A DNA stretch of 64,000 nt, from the NCBI RefSeq assembly GCF_022808175.1, contig NZ_JALGBX010000012.1, forward strand, positions 62,001 to 126,000. Direction: 5' to 3'. Each line of letters begins with the position of its first letter. The stretch's first letter is position 1. Source of the DNA: Streptomyces sp. AP-93 (GTDB taxonomy: Bacteria; Actinomycetota; Actinomycetes; Streptomycetales; Streptomycetaceae). Made by a program: the position numbers and the translations under genes. Positions 19,598 through 28,520 of the stretch are shown piece after piece. The notes under the pieces were generated by a model. That model saw only the letters and a program-made list of their open reading frames with translations, had not been told where the DNA came from and searched no databases.

Positions 19598-20533
19598 ATG
19601 ACACCCACCCAGACCTGGTCACCGCTGGAGATCGAGACCGAGGGCATCGGCGGCGCCGAGGAACTGACCGAGCGGCTCACCGCCCTCGGCGAGGACTTCG
19701 GCTCCCTGCTGACCGCGGAGAAGGCCGTGGTCTTCCGCGGCTTCGGCGTCACCCGGGAAACCCTCGATCCCGTCTTCGACCTGCTGCTGCCCAACCGGCT
19801 CGCCTACGTGCACGGCAACTCGCCCCGCACCAAGGTCGGCAGCAACGTCTACACCTCGACCGAGTACCCGCAGGAATTCACCATCTCGATGCACAACGAG
19901 ATGAGCTACGCACACGCCTGGCCCTCCAGGCTGGCCTTCTTCTGCCAGATCCAGCCCGGCGGCGGCGGCGCCACACCGGTCCTGGACGCGGCCGTATGGC
20001 TCCAGGCCCTGGACCCGGAGGTCCGCGAGGCCTTCGCCGGCGGCGTGCGCTACGTGCAGAACCTGCACGACGGCTACGGCCTGGGCAAGAGCTGGCAGGA
20101 CACCTTCGAGACCAACAACCGCCAGGACGTCGAGGCGTTCCTCGACGGCACCGGCGCCACCTGGCAGTGGAAGGCCGACGGCGGCATCCGCATCAGCTCC
20201 GTCCGCCCCTCCACCACCCGCCACCCCGTTACGGGCGTCGAGGTCTGGTTCAACCAGGCCGACCAGTGGCACCCGGCCGGGCTCGGCGACGACACCGCGG
20301 CGGCCCTCGCCCAGATCCTCCCCGAGGACGAGCTGCCGCAGACCGTCACCTTCGCCGACGGCAGCCCCATCCCCGGCGAGTACGTCCTGCAGATCCGGGA
20401 CCGGGGCCTGGAAGCCGCCGTCGACGTCGACTGGCGCGCCGGCGATCTCCTGGTCATCGACAACGTGCTGCTCGCACACGGCCGCCGGCCCTTCACGGGC
20501 GACCGCCGCGTGCTGGTGGCGATGTCGGACTGA
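19598..20533 (+). CDS. SyrP/TauD-like Fe(II)/2-oxoglutarate hydroxylase 1
   Basis: A 311-residue non-heme iron dioxygenase of the TauD/clavaminate synthase-like family. The facial triad is seen as H-N-E (an H-x-E variant, as in SyrP and clavaminate synthase) within H-N-E-M-S-Y near residue 107, and the distal histidine in L-A-H-G-R-R-P-F-T-G near the C-terminus. SyrP-type enzymes beta-hydroxylate an amino acid (Asp in syringomycin) bound to an NRPS carrier. Here the likely targets are the residues loaded by the Asn-like A domains. It is 4 bases after the thioesterase gene and has a paralogue two genes on. Confidence 0.88.
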   Translation: MTPTQTWSPLEIETEGIGGAEELTERLTALGEDFGSLLTAEKAVVFRGFGVTRETLDPVFDLLLPNRLAYVHGNSPRTKVGSNVYTSTEYPQEFTISMHNEMSYAHAWPSRLAFFCQIQPGGGGATPVLDAAVWLQALDPEVREAFAGGVRYVQNLHDGYGLGKSWQDTFETNNRQDVEAFLDGTGATWQWKADGGIRISSVRPSTTRHPVTGVEVWFNQADQWHPAGLGDDTAAALAQILPEDELPQTVTFADGSPIPGEYVLQIRDRGLEAAVDVDWRAGDLLVIDNVLLAHGRRPFTGDRRVLVAMSD

Positions 20534-20537
20534 GCCC

Positions 20538-21293
20538 ATGAACACCGTGAAGTACGACTACCAGAGCCTCCTCGAGGCCGACGCCGTCCACATCTGGCAG
20601 GGCCGGGCGCCCGACGAGATGGACCCGGCCGACCTGCTGCTGCTGTCCGACCAGGAGCTGCGCGTGGTCGAGCGCAGGTCCGAACAGGCCGGCGCCCGCT
20701 ACGCGAGCGCCCACGCCGCACTGCGCCGCATCCTCGCCGGCTACCTGGACGTGGCGCCCGACGCGATCCGGCTGGGCCGCAGGCCCTGCCCGCGCTGCGA
20801 GCACCCCGAACACGGGCGCCCGCGCGTGGACTGGCCGGAAACCGGCCTGGACTTCAACCTGTCCAGGTCCGGCCCGCACTGGCTGCTCGCCGTCGTCGCA
20901 GGCCGTCAGGTCGGCGTCGACATCGAGGACAGCCGCCACCTCGACCTGCACGGATCCTCCGCGCTGGTGATGTCGGACTCCGAACTGGAGCGCCTCGCGG
21001 CGGCCGGATCGGACGAGGCCCGCTCCGAGGTGTTCTTCCGCTGCTGGACCCGCAAGGAAGCGGTCGTCAAGGCCTGCGGCGTCGGCATCATCACCGACCT
21101 GCGGTCGATCGACGTACGGCTCACCGAGCGGGGACCGGTCACCGTCACCCACGTCGAGCCCTCCGGCCCCGACACCTGGACCGTGCAGGACCTCCCGGTC
21201 GCCGCCCCGCTGTTCGCCGCGGTCGCCCAGGAAGCCGGCAGCACCGGCCCGGTCGTACTGCGCCGCGTAGACGAAGGAGTCCTCAGCTCATGA
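20538..21293 (+). CDS. 4'-phosphopantetheinyl transferase (Sfp type)
   Basis: A 251-residue enzyme that transfers phosphopantetheine from CoA to carrier domains. Signature motifs are V-G-V-D-I-E near residue 130 and W-T-R-K-E-A-V-V-K-A near 172, both with the Mg-binding acidic residues. The N-terminus carries an unusual cluster P-C-P-R-C-E-H-P-E-H-G common in actinobacterial Sfp-type enzymes. It lies within the NRPS operon and should activate the five T domains. Its stop overlaps the next gene. Confidence 0.93.
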   Translation: MNTVKYDYQSLLEADAVHIWQGRAPDEMDPADLLLLSDQELRVVERRSEQAGARYASAHAALRRILAGYLDVAPDAIRLGRRPCPRCEHPEHGRPRVDWPETGLDFNLSRSGPHWLLAVVAGRQVGVDIEDSRHLDLHGSSALVMSDSELERLAAAGSDEARSEVFFRCWTRKEAVVKACGVGIITDLRSIDVRLTERGPVTVTHVEPSGPDTWTVQDLPVAAPLFAAVAQEAGSTGPVVLRRVDEGVLSS

Positions 21294-22213
21294 CGATCAC
21301 CGAGATCACGGCGCCGTCGGCCGACACCGACGTCCACGCCTACATCGGGGAACACCGCGACAAACTGCGGCAACTGCTCACGGAGCGCGGAGCGGTGCTG
21401 CTGCGCGGCTTCGGCGTCGGATCGGTGGACGGCTTCGACGGCGTCGTACGCGCCTTCTCCGGCACCCCGCCGCTCACCTACGCCGAGCGGTCCTCCCCGC
21501 GCAGCACCATCAAGGGGCAGGTGTACACCTCGACCGACTACCCGCCGGACGAGGAGATCTTCCTGCACAACGAGAACTCCTACCAGGCCGCCTGGCCCAG
21601 GACGCTGTACTTCTACTGCATAGAGCCGGCGCTGACCCGGGGCGCGACCCCGCTCGCCGACATCCGGCAGGTACTGGCCGGGATCGACCCGGCGATACGT
21701 GCGGAGTTCGAACGCCGCGGCTGGCGCGTGGTGCGCAACTTCCACGCCGACTTCGGCGTGCCGTGGCAGGAGACCTTCGCCACCGAGGACCGGGCCGCCG
21801 TGGAGGAGTACTGCCGCGGCAAGGGACTGGAGACCTACTGGCGGCCGGACGGCGGACTGCGGACCACCGCGGTGCGCAAGGCCGTGCACACCCACCCGGT
21901 GACCGGCGAGACCGTCTGGTTCAACCACGCGACGTTCTTCCACGTCACCTCGCTCGCCCCCGACGTCCAGGAGGGACTGCGGGAGATCTTCCAGGACGAG
22001 GACCTGCCCACCAACACCTACTACGGCGACGGCGGGGTCATTCCCGACGACGTCATGGACCACTTGCGGGCCGCCTACCGGGCCGCGTCCACCCGTTTCG
22101 ACTGGGAGCGTGACGACGTACTGATCGTGGACAACATGCTGGCGGCCCATGGTCGCGAGCCCTTCACCGGACCGCGGAAGATCGCGGTCGCGATGGCGGA
22201 GCCGTCCGCCTGA
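21290..22213 (+). CDS. SyrP/TauD-like Fe(II)/2-oxoglutarate hydroxylase 2
   Basis: A 307-residue paralogue of the hydroxylase at 19598, with H-N-E-N-S-Y and a distal L-A-A-H-G-R-E-P-F-T-G. Shared blocks such as Y-T-S-T-x-Y-P show that the two genes are related but clearly diverged, so two different residues or positions are probably hydroxylated. It is the last gene of the NRPS operon; a strong hairpin follows. The ATG overlaps the phosphopantetheinyl transferase stop. Confidence 0.88.
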   Translation: MTITEITAPSADTDVHAYIGEHRDKLRQLLTERGAVLLRGFGVGSVDGFDGVVRAFSGTPPLTYAERSSPRSTIKGQVYTSTDYPPDEEIFLHNENSYQAAWPRTLYFYCIEPALTRGATPLADIRQVLAGIDPAIRAEFERRGWRVVRNFHADFGVPWQETFATEDRAAVEEYCRGKGLETYWRPDGGLRTTAVRKAVHTHPVTGETVWFNHATFFHVTSLAPDVQEGLREIFQDEDLPTNTYYGDGGVIPDDVMDHLRAAYRAASTRFDWERDDVLIVDNMLAAHGREPFTGPRKIAVAMAEPSA

Positions 22214-22303
22214 CGGACGTCCGTTCCCGGGCCCTTTTTTCGTGCCCTTTTTCGCGCGCCCGCGGGTTCCCGCACGCGCGGCGCAGCGGTCCCGCCGCAC
22301 CCC

Positions 22304-22338
22304 GAGGGGAGCCCCACCTGTCCGGTGGGGCTCCCCTC
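22304..22338. terminator. Strong hairpin between convergent operons
   Basis: A perfect 14-bp inverted repeat (22304-22317 and 22325-22338) with a 7-base loop sits between the last NRPS-operon gene (+) and the ABC permease (-). A T-run (GGGCCCTTTTTT) occurs about 70 bases upstream. It probably ends transcription from both sides. Confidence 0.8.
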
Positions 22339-22360
22339 GCGTCTTCCCGGTCCGGCCGCG

Positions 22361-24829
22361 CTACTCGCGCATGCCGGCCAGTTCCACCGGGCGGGTCCGC
22401 AGGGCGAGCGCGGCCGGCACCGTGGAGAAGGTCACCGCGAGCAGCGCGCACACTCCCAGTGCCCCCCCGAGTGCCTGCCAGGGGACCGCGACCGGCGACC
22501 ACACCGACATGACGGCCAGGCAGGCCCACACCCCGAACAGGTACAGCCCGGTCACCGCGAGCCCCAGGGCTCCGCCGACGACCACCACCATCAGCGACTC
22601 GGCCGCCACCAGCCGCAGCACCTGCGCCTTCGTCGCGCCGGCGAGCCGCAGCACCGCCAGGTCCCGGACCCGGTCGGCCGTGGCCATGACCAGGGTGTTG
22701 GCGAGCGCGATGCACGAATACAGCAGGGCGATGCCCAGGACCACCGCGAAGCCCACCCGGGTCTGCCGGTTGGTCTTCGGCGCCGTGGCCTCCTCCCACT
22801 CCTGCTTCGTCAGCACCTTGCCGCCGAACGGCTCGGCGGCCGCCTTGAGCGCCGCCGCCGCGACCGCCGCATCGGCTCCCGGCCGCAGCTTCACGTCGAT
22901 CCGCGAGGCCGTGGCCCCCGGAGCGTTGTGCGGGGTGACGTACACGCCGTTGTTGCCCGTGCCGGTCCGCATCACCGCCACGATCTTCAGCGAGGTCTTG
23001 CTGCCGTCTCCCAGCCAGACGTCGACGCTCTCGCCGACGGTGTGCTTCGCCCACTCGTCGGTGACGATGATCGAGCCGTCGTCCAGGTCGGCGGCCCGGC
23101 CGGCGATGACCGGCAGGTCGGCGACCAGCGGCAGCGCCGCCGGGTCGACCGCACGGGCCTCGTCCTGGATGAGGGCGACGCCGTCCTCCATCGTGTAGAT
23201 GCCGCTGGAGGCGATGCCCGTCGCGGTGACCCCCGCGACCTCCTTGACCCGCTCGACCGAACGGTCGTCGATGCCGCCGCCCGAGGAGATCACGTAGTCG
23301 GCGCTCAGCTGGGAGTTCGTCTCGGCGGCCTTGGCCTCGTTGATGGTCCCGGTGACACCGAGCAGGGAGCCGGCCAGCGCCACGGCGACCAGTACCGGCG
23401 CCACGATCGCCGCGGTACGGCGCACCGACGACGCCGCGTTCTCCCGCATCAGCATGCCGACCGCGCCCGGCAACTGGGCCGGCAGCCAGGCCAGCAGCCG
23501 CGTCAGCGGACGCACCAGCACGGGGGCCAGGCAGGCGAACGCGGTGATCCACCACATCGGCTGGATCGTGTACGTCTTGCGGTGGATGGCGTCCTGCGGG
23601 TCCGAGATGAGCTGCGAACCCAGTACGTACGTCCCCGCGAGGAGCAGCAGGCCGCCCCACACCCAGCGTCCGGGGGTCATCGTGCGGGTGTCGACCGCCG
23701 CGTCGCGCAGTGCCTCGGCGGGCGTCACCTTGCCGGCCCGGCGGCTCGCCGCCCACACGCCGGCCATGGCCACCAGCAGACCGGTGGAGAACGCGATCCA
23801 GTACGGCCAGCTCGCGTCCTTGATGGCGAACCAGGACGGTGCGACCTCGTTGTCCACCAGCACCCGGGCCAGGTACGGCGCACCGTAGGCACCCAGGACG
23901 CAGCCGGCCGCGGAGGCCAGTACGCCGATCACCGTGGCCTCGGCGAAGACCATCCGCCGCACCTGACCGGGGGTGGCCCCGGCGGTGCGCAGCAGACCGA
24001 ACTCCCGCCGGCGCTGCGCCACCGCGAACGCGAACGTCGAGGCGACGACGAAGACGGCGGTGAAGGTGGTGACGCCGCCCGCGGTGCCGATCAGGATGTT
24101 GACGCCGAGCAGCGCCTCCTTCTCGCGGTCCGGGTCCGGGTCGGCGAGCCGCCGGTTCTCACCGGAGAGCACCTGCACTCCGGCCGTGCCCGCGACGGCG
24201 GACTTGACGGCCTCCACGGGCGCGTCCACCACGATGTTGTCGATGCGCGGCGAGAGCCGCGCGGCCTCGGCGTCGGAGAAGAACACCGGGTTCTCGAACC
24301 CGGTGGACTTCACGGTGCCCACCACGGTGCGCGCGGCCGAACCGGAGTCCGTCCGGACCTCGACGCGGTCGCCGGTCTTCGCGGTGCCCTTGGCGACGAC
24401 GACCTCGGAGTCCGCGGCGGGCGCCCGCCCGTCGAGGAGCCGGTACGGGGCGAACGCGGCCACCGACCACGGGTGGCCGTCCAGGGCCTTGGGCCCGGTT
24501 CCCACGTGGACGTCGAAGGTGCGGTCCACCGTGGTCCGGCCGAGGCCCGCCAGCTTCCCGGACACCTGCGGGTCGAGGCCCGGAGGCTGGGTCAGCGGCT
24601 TGACCCGGTCGCCGATCGGGCTCGGCACCCGAAGGGTGTCCGGGCCGCGGACGACCACGGGCGAGGCCGCGGACGCGAACCGCTCCGGGCTGCGCTCGGG
24701 CGCGTCGAAGGTCGAGGCGAGGGTGAGGCCCATGGTGGCGAGCAGGCCCACGCCCAGGGCCAGTGCGATGAAGGAGCCCACGAAGGTGACCCAGCGGGTC
24801 CGCATCGTGCGCAGGGCGACGCTCAGCAC
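22361..24829 (-). CDS. FtsX-type ABC transporter permease
   Basis: An 822-residue MacB/FtsX-family permease. A membrane segment near the N-terminus is followed by a large extracellular domain, then three-segment permease blocks in the middle and at the C-terminus, the usual duplicated FtsX layout. The GTG start overlaps the end of the ATPase gene upstream. Such pairs export peptides or lipophilic drugs, or act in envelope stress. Being convergent with the NRPS operon it could serve self-resistance, but that is inference. Confidence 0.88.
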   Translation of the reverse strand: MLSVALRTMRTRWVTFVGSFIALALGVGLLATMGLTLASTFDAPERSPERFASAASPVVVRGPDTLRVPSPIGDRVKPLTQPPGLDPQVSGKLAGLGRTTVDRTFDVHVGTGPKALDGHPWSVAAFAPYRLLDGRAPAADSEVVVAKGTAKTGDRVEVRTDSGSAARTVVGTVKSTGFENPVFFSDAEAARLSPRIDNIVVDAPVEAVKSAVAGTAGVQVLSGENRRLADPDPDREKEALLGVNILIGTAGGVTTFTAVFVVASTFAFAVAQRRREFGLLRTAGATPGQVRRMVFAEATVIGVLASAAGCVLGAYGAPYLARVLVDNEVAPSWFAIKDASWPYWIAFSTGLLVAMAGVWAASRRAGKVTPAEALRDAAVDTRTMTPGRWVWGGLLLLAGTYVLGSQLISDPQDAIHRKTYTIQPMWWITAFACLAPVLVRPLTRLLAWLPAQLPGAVGMLMRENAASSVRRTAAIVAPVLVAVALAGSLLGVTGTINEAKAAETNSQLSADYVISSGGGIDDRSVERVKEVAGVTATGIASSGIYTMEDGVALIQDEARAVDPAALPLVADLPVIAGRAADLDDGSIIVTDEWAKHTVGESVDVWLGDGSKTSLKIVAVMRTGTGNNGVYVTPHNAPGATASRIDVKLRPGADAAVAAAALKAAAEPFGGKVLTKQEWEEATAPKTNRQTRVGFAVVLGIALLYSCIALANTLVMATADRVRDLAVLRLAGATKAQVLRLVAAESLMVVVVGGALGLAVTGLYLFGVWACLAVMSVWSPVAVPWQALGGALGVCALLAVTFSTVPAALALRTRPVELAGMRE

Positions 24830-25560
24830 GGGACGGCCTCCAGCTGCGTCATGCGCGAGGCGACGGCCTCGGCGGTCGGAGACAGCAGTTCGCCGTTGAC
24901 CCGGCCGTCGGCGAGGAAGACCACCCGGTCCGCGTACGAGGCGGCGACCGGGTCGTGGGTGACCATGACGATGGTCTGGCCGTCGGTGTCCACCATGCCG
25001 CGCAGCATGGTGAGCACCTCGCGGCTCGTGGTGGAGTCCAGCGCACCGGTGGGCTCGTCGCCGAACAGCACGTCGGGGCGGGTGATGAGGGCCCGGGCGA
25101 GCGCGACGCGCTGCTGCTGGCCGCCGGACATCTCGGTCGGGCGGTGGCGGGCACGGTCCCCCAGGCCGACCCGAGCCAGTACCTCCCGCACCTCCCTCTT
25201 GCCGGGCTTGCGGCCGGCGAGGCGCAGCGGCAGCGCCACGTTCTGCTCGGCGGTGAGCGCGGGCAGCAGGTTGAAGGCCTGGAAGACGAAGCCGATGCGA
25301 TCCCGGCGGAGCAGTGTCAGCTTGCGCTCGCTCAGGCCCGTCAGTTCGGTCCCGCCCACCACGACCGACCCGGAGGTCGGCCGGTCCAGACCCGCGGCAC
25401 ACTGCAACAGGGTCGACTTCCCCGAGCCGGAGGGGCCCATGACCGCGGTGAACGTGCTCCGCGGGAACACGAGGGAAACGTCGTCGAGGGCGGTGACGGC
25501 GCCGTCACCCGAGCCGTATGCCCGGGTGACCGAACGGAGCTGAATCGCATCTTTTTCCAT
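24823..25560 (-). CDS. ABC transporter ATP-binding protein (LolD/MacB type)
   Basis: A 245-residue ATPase with Walker A G-P-S-G-S-G-K-S-T, signature M-S-G-G-Q-Q-Q-R and Walker B V-L-F-G-D-E-P-T. It powers the permease encoded just after it (7-base overlap). An in-frame GTG lies three codons upstream of the chosen ATG. The spacing to the SARP regulator gene on the same strand is about 70 bases. Confidence 0.92.
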   Translation of the reverse strand: MEKDAIQLRSVTRAYGSGDGAVTALDDVSLVFPRSTFTAVMGPSGSGKSTLLQCAAGLDRPTSGSVVVGGTELTGLSERKLTLLRRDRIGFVFQAFNLLPALTAEQNVALPLRLAGRKPGKREVREVLARVGLGDRARHRPTEMSGGQQQRVALARALITRPDVLFGDEPTGALDSTTSREVLTMLRGMVDTDGQTIVMVTHDPVAASYADRVVFLADGRVNGELLSPTAEAVASRMTQLEAVPC

Positions 25561-25630
25561 GGGTCCCACTCAATCGTCGATCAGGGTTCCGCACAGGGGG
25601 TCCGCACGGAGTCTTGGGGTATGCCCTGCC

Positions 25631-27547
25631 CTACCCGGCGAGGTCGCGCTGCTGGTAGCGGGCACCGCGCGGACCCGTCAGCCGGGCCCGGACGGGGCCC
25701 GGAACCGGCACGGGCACCGGGTCGTGGGGGGTGGGCGCAGCGCCGTGCGTCCCGGTCATCGAGGCGGCGAACAGCTGGACCAGCGGGTGGAAGCGGTAGC
25801 GGGGCCGGCCGCAGGTGTCGATGCCCGCCATGTCCATCAGCGAGACGTCCACCAGCTCCTCCAGCACCTCCTCGGTGAGCCGCTCCGGTACGTCGATCAC
25901 AGCGGCCGCGGAGAGCGCGGGGAAGGAGTGCGCGCCGAGCACGGACAGCTCGGGGAGCAGGGCCCGGCTGATCTCGCCGAGCCGCCACACGCAGGCCGCC
26001 AGGTCCCGCCGCACATCGAGGTCGCCGAAGCGCAGTTCGTGCAGCCGGGTCGCCGGATTCGCCAGCCGGTGCGCGAGCCGGGCGGCGGGCCAGTGCGGCC
26101 GCGCGACCAGCCGGGCGCCCACGATGCGCAGGGCGAGCGGCAGTCCGGCGCAGTGGGAGGCCAGCTCCCGGGCGGCGGCCGGTTCGGCCGAAATCCGCTC
26201 GTGTCCGGCGACGGCGGCGAGCACGCCCAGCGAGTCGGCCTCGTCCATGGGCACGACCGTCATGGTGTGGCTGCCGTTGACGGCGGCGAGCGAGCTGCGG
26301 CCGGTCACCAGTACGGCGGCCTCGGGGCCGGTCGGCAGCAGCGGTACGAGCTGGAGGTCGCTGGCCGCGTTGTCGAGCAGCACCAGCAGCCGCTTGCCGG
26401 CCGTACGGGCCCGGTAGCGGCTGGCCAGTTCGTCCATGTCGTCGCTGCCGGGACCGCCCGCGACCGCCGACGGCTCCCCGAGGGCGCGCAGCAGCTGGAG
26501 GAGGATCTTGGCCGGGTCCTTCGGCGAACCGTCCGGGTGGCTCAGCTCCGCGTACAGCTGCCCGTCGGGGAAGGACTCCCGGCAGGCGTGCGCGGCGCGC
26601 ACGGCGAGCGCGGTCTTGCCCACGCCGGCCATGCCGGTCAGCAGCAGTCGGCGCGGCTGGAACGCGGAGCGCCCCTCGGCCCCGGCCGCGCCGAGGCGGG
26701 AGCAGAGATCGGCGAGCTGCCCCGTGCGGCCGCTGAAGTCCGCGACGTCCGGCGGCAGCATCGCGGGCACGTCCGGACGGGCGGTGCGCACGGCCTGGGC
26801 CGGTACCCGTACCTGGTCCAGCTCGCTGTTGAGCACCGCGTGGTAGGTGGAGGTCAGTATGGCCCCCGGATCCACGCCCAGTTCGTCCGCCAGCACGCTG
26901 CGGCCCTGGTGGTAGGCGCGCAGGGCGTCGGCCTGCCGGCCGCACCGGTACAGCGCCGTCATCAGCTGGGCGCGCAGCCGCTCGCGCAGCGGGAACTCCG
27001 ATACCAGGCCGGTCAGTTCGGCGGCCAGCTGCCGGTGGCGGCCCAGTTCGAGGTCCGCCTCGATCCGGTGCTCCAGCACCGCGGCCCGGGCCTCCTCCAG
27101 CTGCGGCAGCTCGGCCTCGGCCAGGTGCGTGGTGACGTTCGCCAGCGCGGGCCCCTGCCACAGCTCCAGTGCGTCGCGCAGCAGGTCGGCGGCCTGCTCG
27201 TGGCGGCCGTCCCGCAGCGCCTCGCGGCCCGTACGGCCGAGCCGCTCGAACTCCACGGCGTCCACCCGCGCGCCGCCCAGGTCCAGCAGGTAGCCGGGCT
27301 GGCGGCGGACCAGCTCGACGTCGGGGCCCAGGAGCTTTCGCAGCCGGGAGACGTACGTGTAGATCTGCGCGTGCATCGTCGCGGGTGGATCCCACCCCCA
27401 CAGCAGGGCGATCAGCCGGCTGTCGGAGACGACCCGGCCGCGGGCCAGCAGCAGCGCCGCGAGCACGGTCTGCACTTTGGTACCCGACAAGCCGACGCGC
27501 TCCTGACCGCGCCTGGCCTCGACCGGACCGAGAATCTGGAAGTCCAC
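25631..27547 (-). CDS. AfsR/SARP-family transcriptional regulator
   Basis: A 638-residue regulator. Residues 1-90 form an OmpR-like winged helix (L-L-W-G-W-D-P-P region), 95-245 a bacterial transcriptional activation domain (R-A-Y-H-Q-G-R-S-V-L-A-D-E-L-G), and 270-580 an NB-ARC ATPase with Walker A G-M-A-G-V-G-K-T-A-L. It is shorter than AfsR because it lacks the C-terminal TPR region. SARPs activate antibiotic clusters, so this is the best candidate pathway activator for the neighbouring NRPS operon or the ABC pair, though the target is not shown. Confidence 0.9.
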   Translation of the reverse strand: MDFQILGPVEARRGQERVGLSGTKVQTVLAALLLARGRVVSDSRLIALLWGWDPPATMHAQIYTYVSRLRKLLGPDVELVRRQPGYLLDLGGARVDAVEFERLGRTGREALRDGRHEQAADLLRDALELWQGPALANVTTHLAEAELPQLEEARAAVLEHRIEADLELGRHRQLAAELTGLVSEFPLRERLRAQLMTALYRCGRQADALRAYHQGRSVLADELGVDPGAILTSTYHAVLNSELDQVRVPAQAVRTARPDVPAMLPPDVADFSGRTGQLADLCSRLGAAGAEGRSAFQPRRLLLTGMAGVGKTALAVRAAHACRESFPDGQLYAELSHPDGSPKDPAKILLQLLRALGEPSAVAGGPGSDDMDELASRYRARTAGKRLLVLLDNAASDLQLVPLLPTGPEAAVLVTGRSSLAAVNGSHTMTVVPMDEADSLGVLAAVAGHERISAEPAAARELASHCAGLPLALRIVGARLVARPHWPAARLAHRLANPATRLHELRFGDLDVRRDLAACVWRLGEISRALLPELSVLGAHSFPALSAAAVIDVPERLTEEVLEELVDVSLMDMAGIDTCGRPRYRFHPLVQLFAASMTGTHGAAPTPHDPVPVPVPGPVRARLTGPRGARYQQRDLAG

Positions 27548-27833
27548 ACTTTCCCCCTGACCGCGTGATGGTCACCGGGCCTCCCCGGCCTGACCATTCT
27601 TTGCCCAGGTCAAGTGGGATCTCGGTCATCGGGACTGTCAGGACGATGCGGTGGCAGGAGGCTGCCACATCCGGCGAACGCCGGTACGACGGCCGATGAA
27701 GGGGCAAGGTGACTGCCCGCGTGAGCGCCCCTGCCGCCGGCCGGCCCACTGCCGTCTCACCGCGGGCTCACCGCCGTCCCGCTGCTGTCTCGCTGCCGTC
27801 TCGCCGCCGGATCGAGTGGGGGAGCGGCCGGAA
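27548..27833. other. Intergenic region with C/G-rich microrepeats
   Basis: About 285 bases between two - strand genes. No gene is supported. It contains several imperfect copies of a CTGCCGTCTC-like unit around 27745-27810, and should hold the promoter of the SARP gene, though no clear -35/-10 was found. Confidence 0.3.
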
Positions 27834-28349
27834 TTACAGGGGTCCGCCGCCGCCGATCGCGAAGCCGATCAGCACGAAGGTGGGGGCCCACAGCGCGCAG
27901 CTCAGCACCGACCACAGGAGGTAGCGGCGCAGCGGGATGCCGGAGATTCCGCACAGCGTGGGCACCAGGGTGCGCAGTCCGGCGGTGAAGCGGCCGATGA
28001 GAATGGCCCGGCCGCCGTGGCGTTCGACCAGTGCGAGCGCCTTGGCGGTGTGCCGGGGCTTCAGCAGCCGGCGGGGCATCCGGTCCAGCAACCGGTGTTC
28101 CCAGCGCCGTCCGGCCAGATAGCCGGCCGTGTTGCCGAGGACCGCCCCGACCAGAGCGGCGACCATGGTCGCGGACAGCGGAACCTGCTGGTGGTAGGCG
28201 AGCATCCCGCCCGCCACCACCGCGGTCTGACCGGGCATCAGCATCCCGATCAGCGGGATCGCCGCCTCCAGGGCGGGCAGCAACAGCACCATGGCCAGCA
28301 CGCCCCAACTCCCCAGTACCAGGGCGTGATCGGCAAACCATGTGGTCAT
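27834..28349 (-). CDS. DedA/SNARE-associated family membrane protein
   Basis: A 171-residue DedA-family protein with 4-5 hydrophobic segments and the family patterns P-G-Q-T-A near residue 40 and G-R-F-T-A-G-L-R near 120. DedA proteins are proton-dependent membrane proteins linked to phospholipid transport and peptide-antibiotic tolerance. The chosen ATG has GGGAGAG just upstream. It is divergent from the histidine kinase gene. Confidence 0.85.
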   Translation of the reverse strand: MTTWFADHALVLGSWGVLAMVLLLPALEAAIPLIGMLMPGQTAVVAGGMLAYHQQVPLSATMVAALVGAVLGNTAGYLAGRRWEHRLLDRMPRRLLKPRHTAKALALVERHGGRAILIGRFTAGLRTLVPTLCGISGIPLRRYLLWSVLSCALWAPTFVLIGFAIGGGGPL

Positions 28350-28520
28350 CGTCTCTCCCGGCCTCGTCCGCCGGTTCGTCCGGCCAGGCCCCAAGCCAAC
28401 CAGCGGCGCGAAGGCCGCACAGGAGCACAGGACCGACTTCCGGGGGTAGGGCCTGCCCTACCCCCGGAGGGCGGCCGGGACGGATGGTGCGGTGACGGAA
28501 ACGTCTTCTACGGTGAGGCC

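Noticed and set aside
22325..25543. Long + strand open frame across the ABC permease and ATPase
   Set aside because: Antisense shadow of well-defined transporter genes; composition is His/Arg/Gly-rich without motifs.
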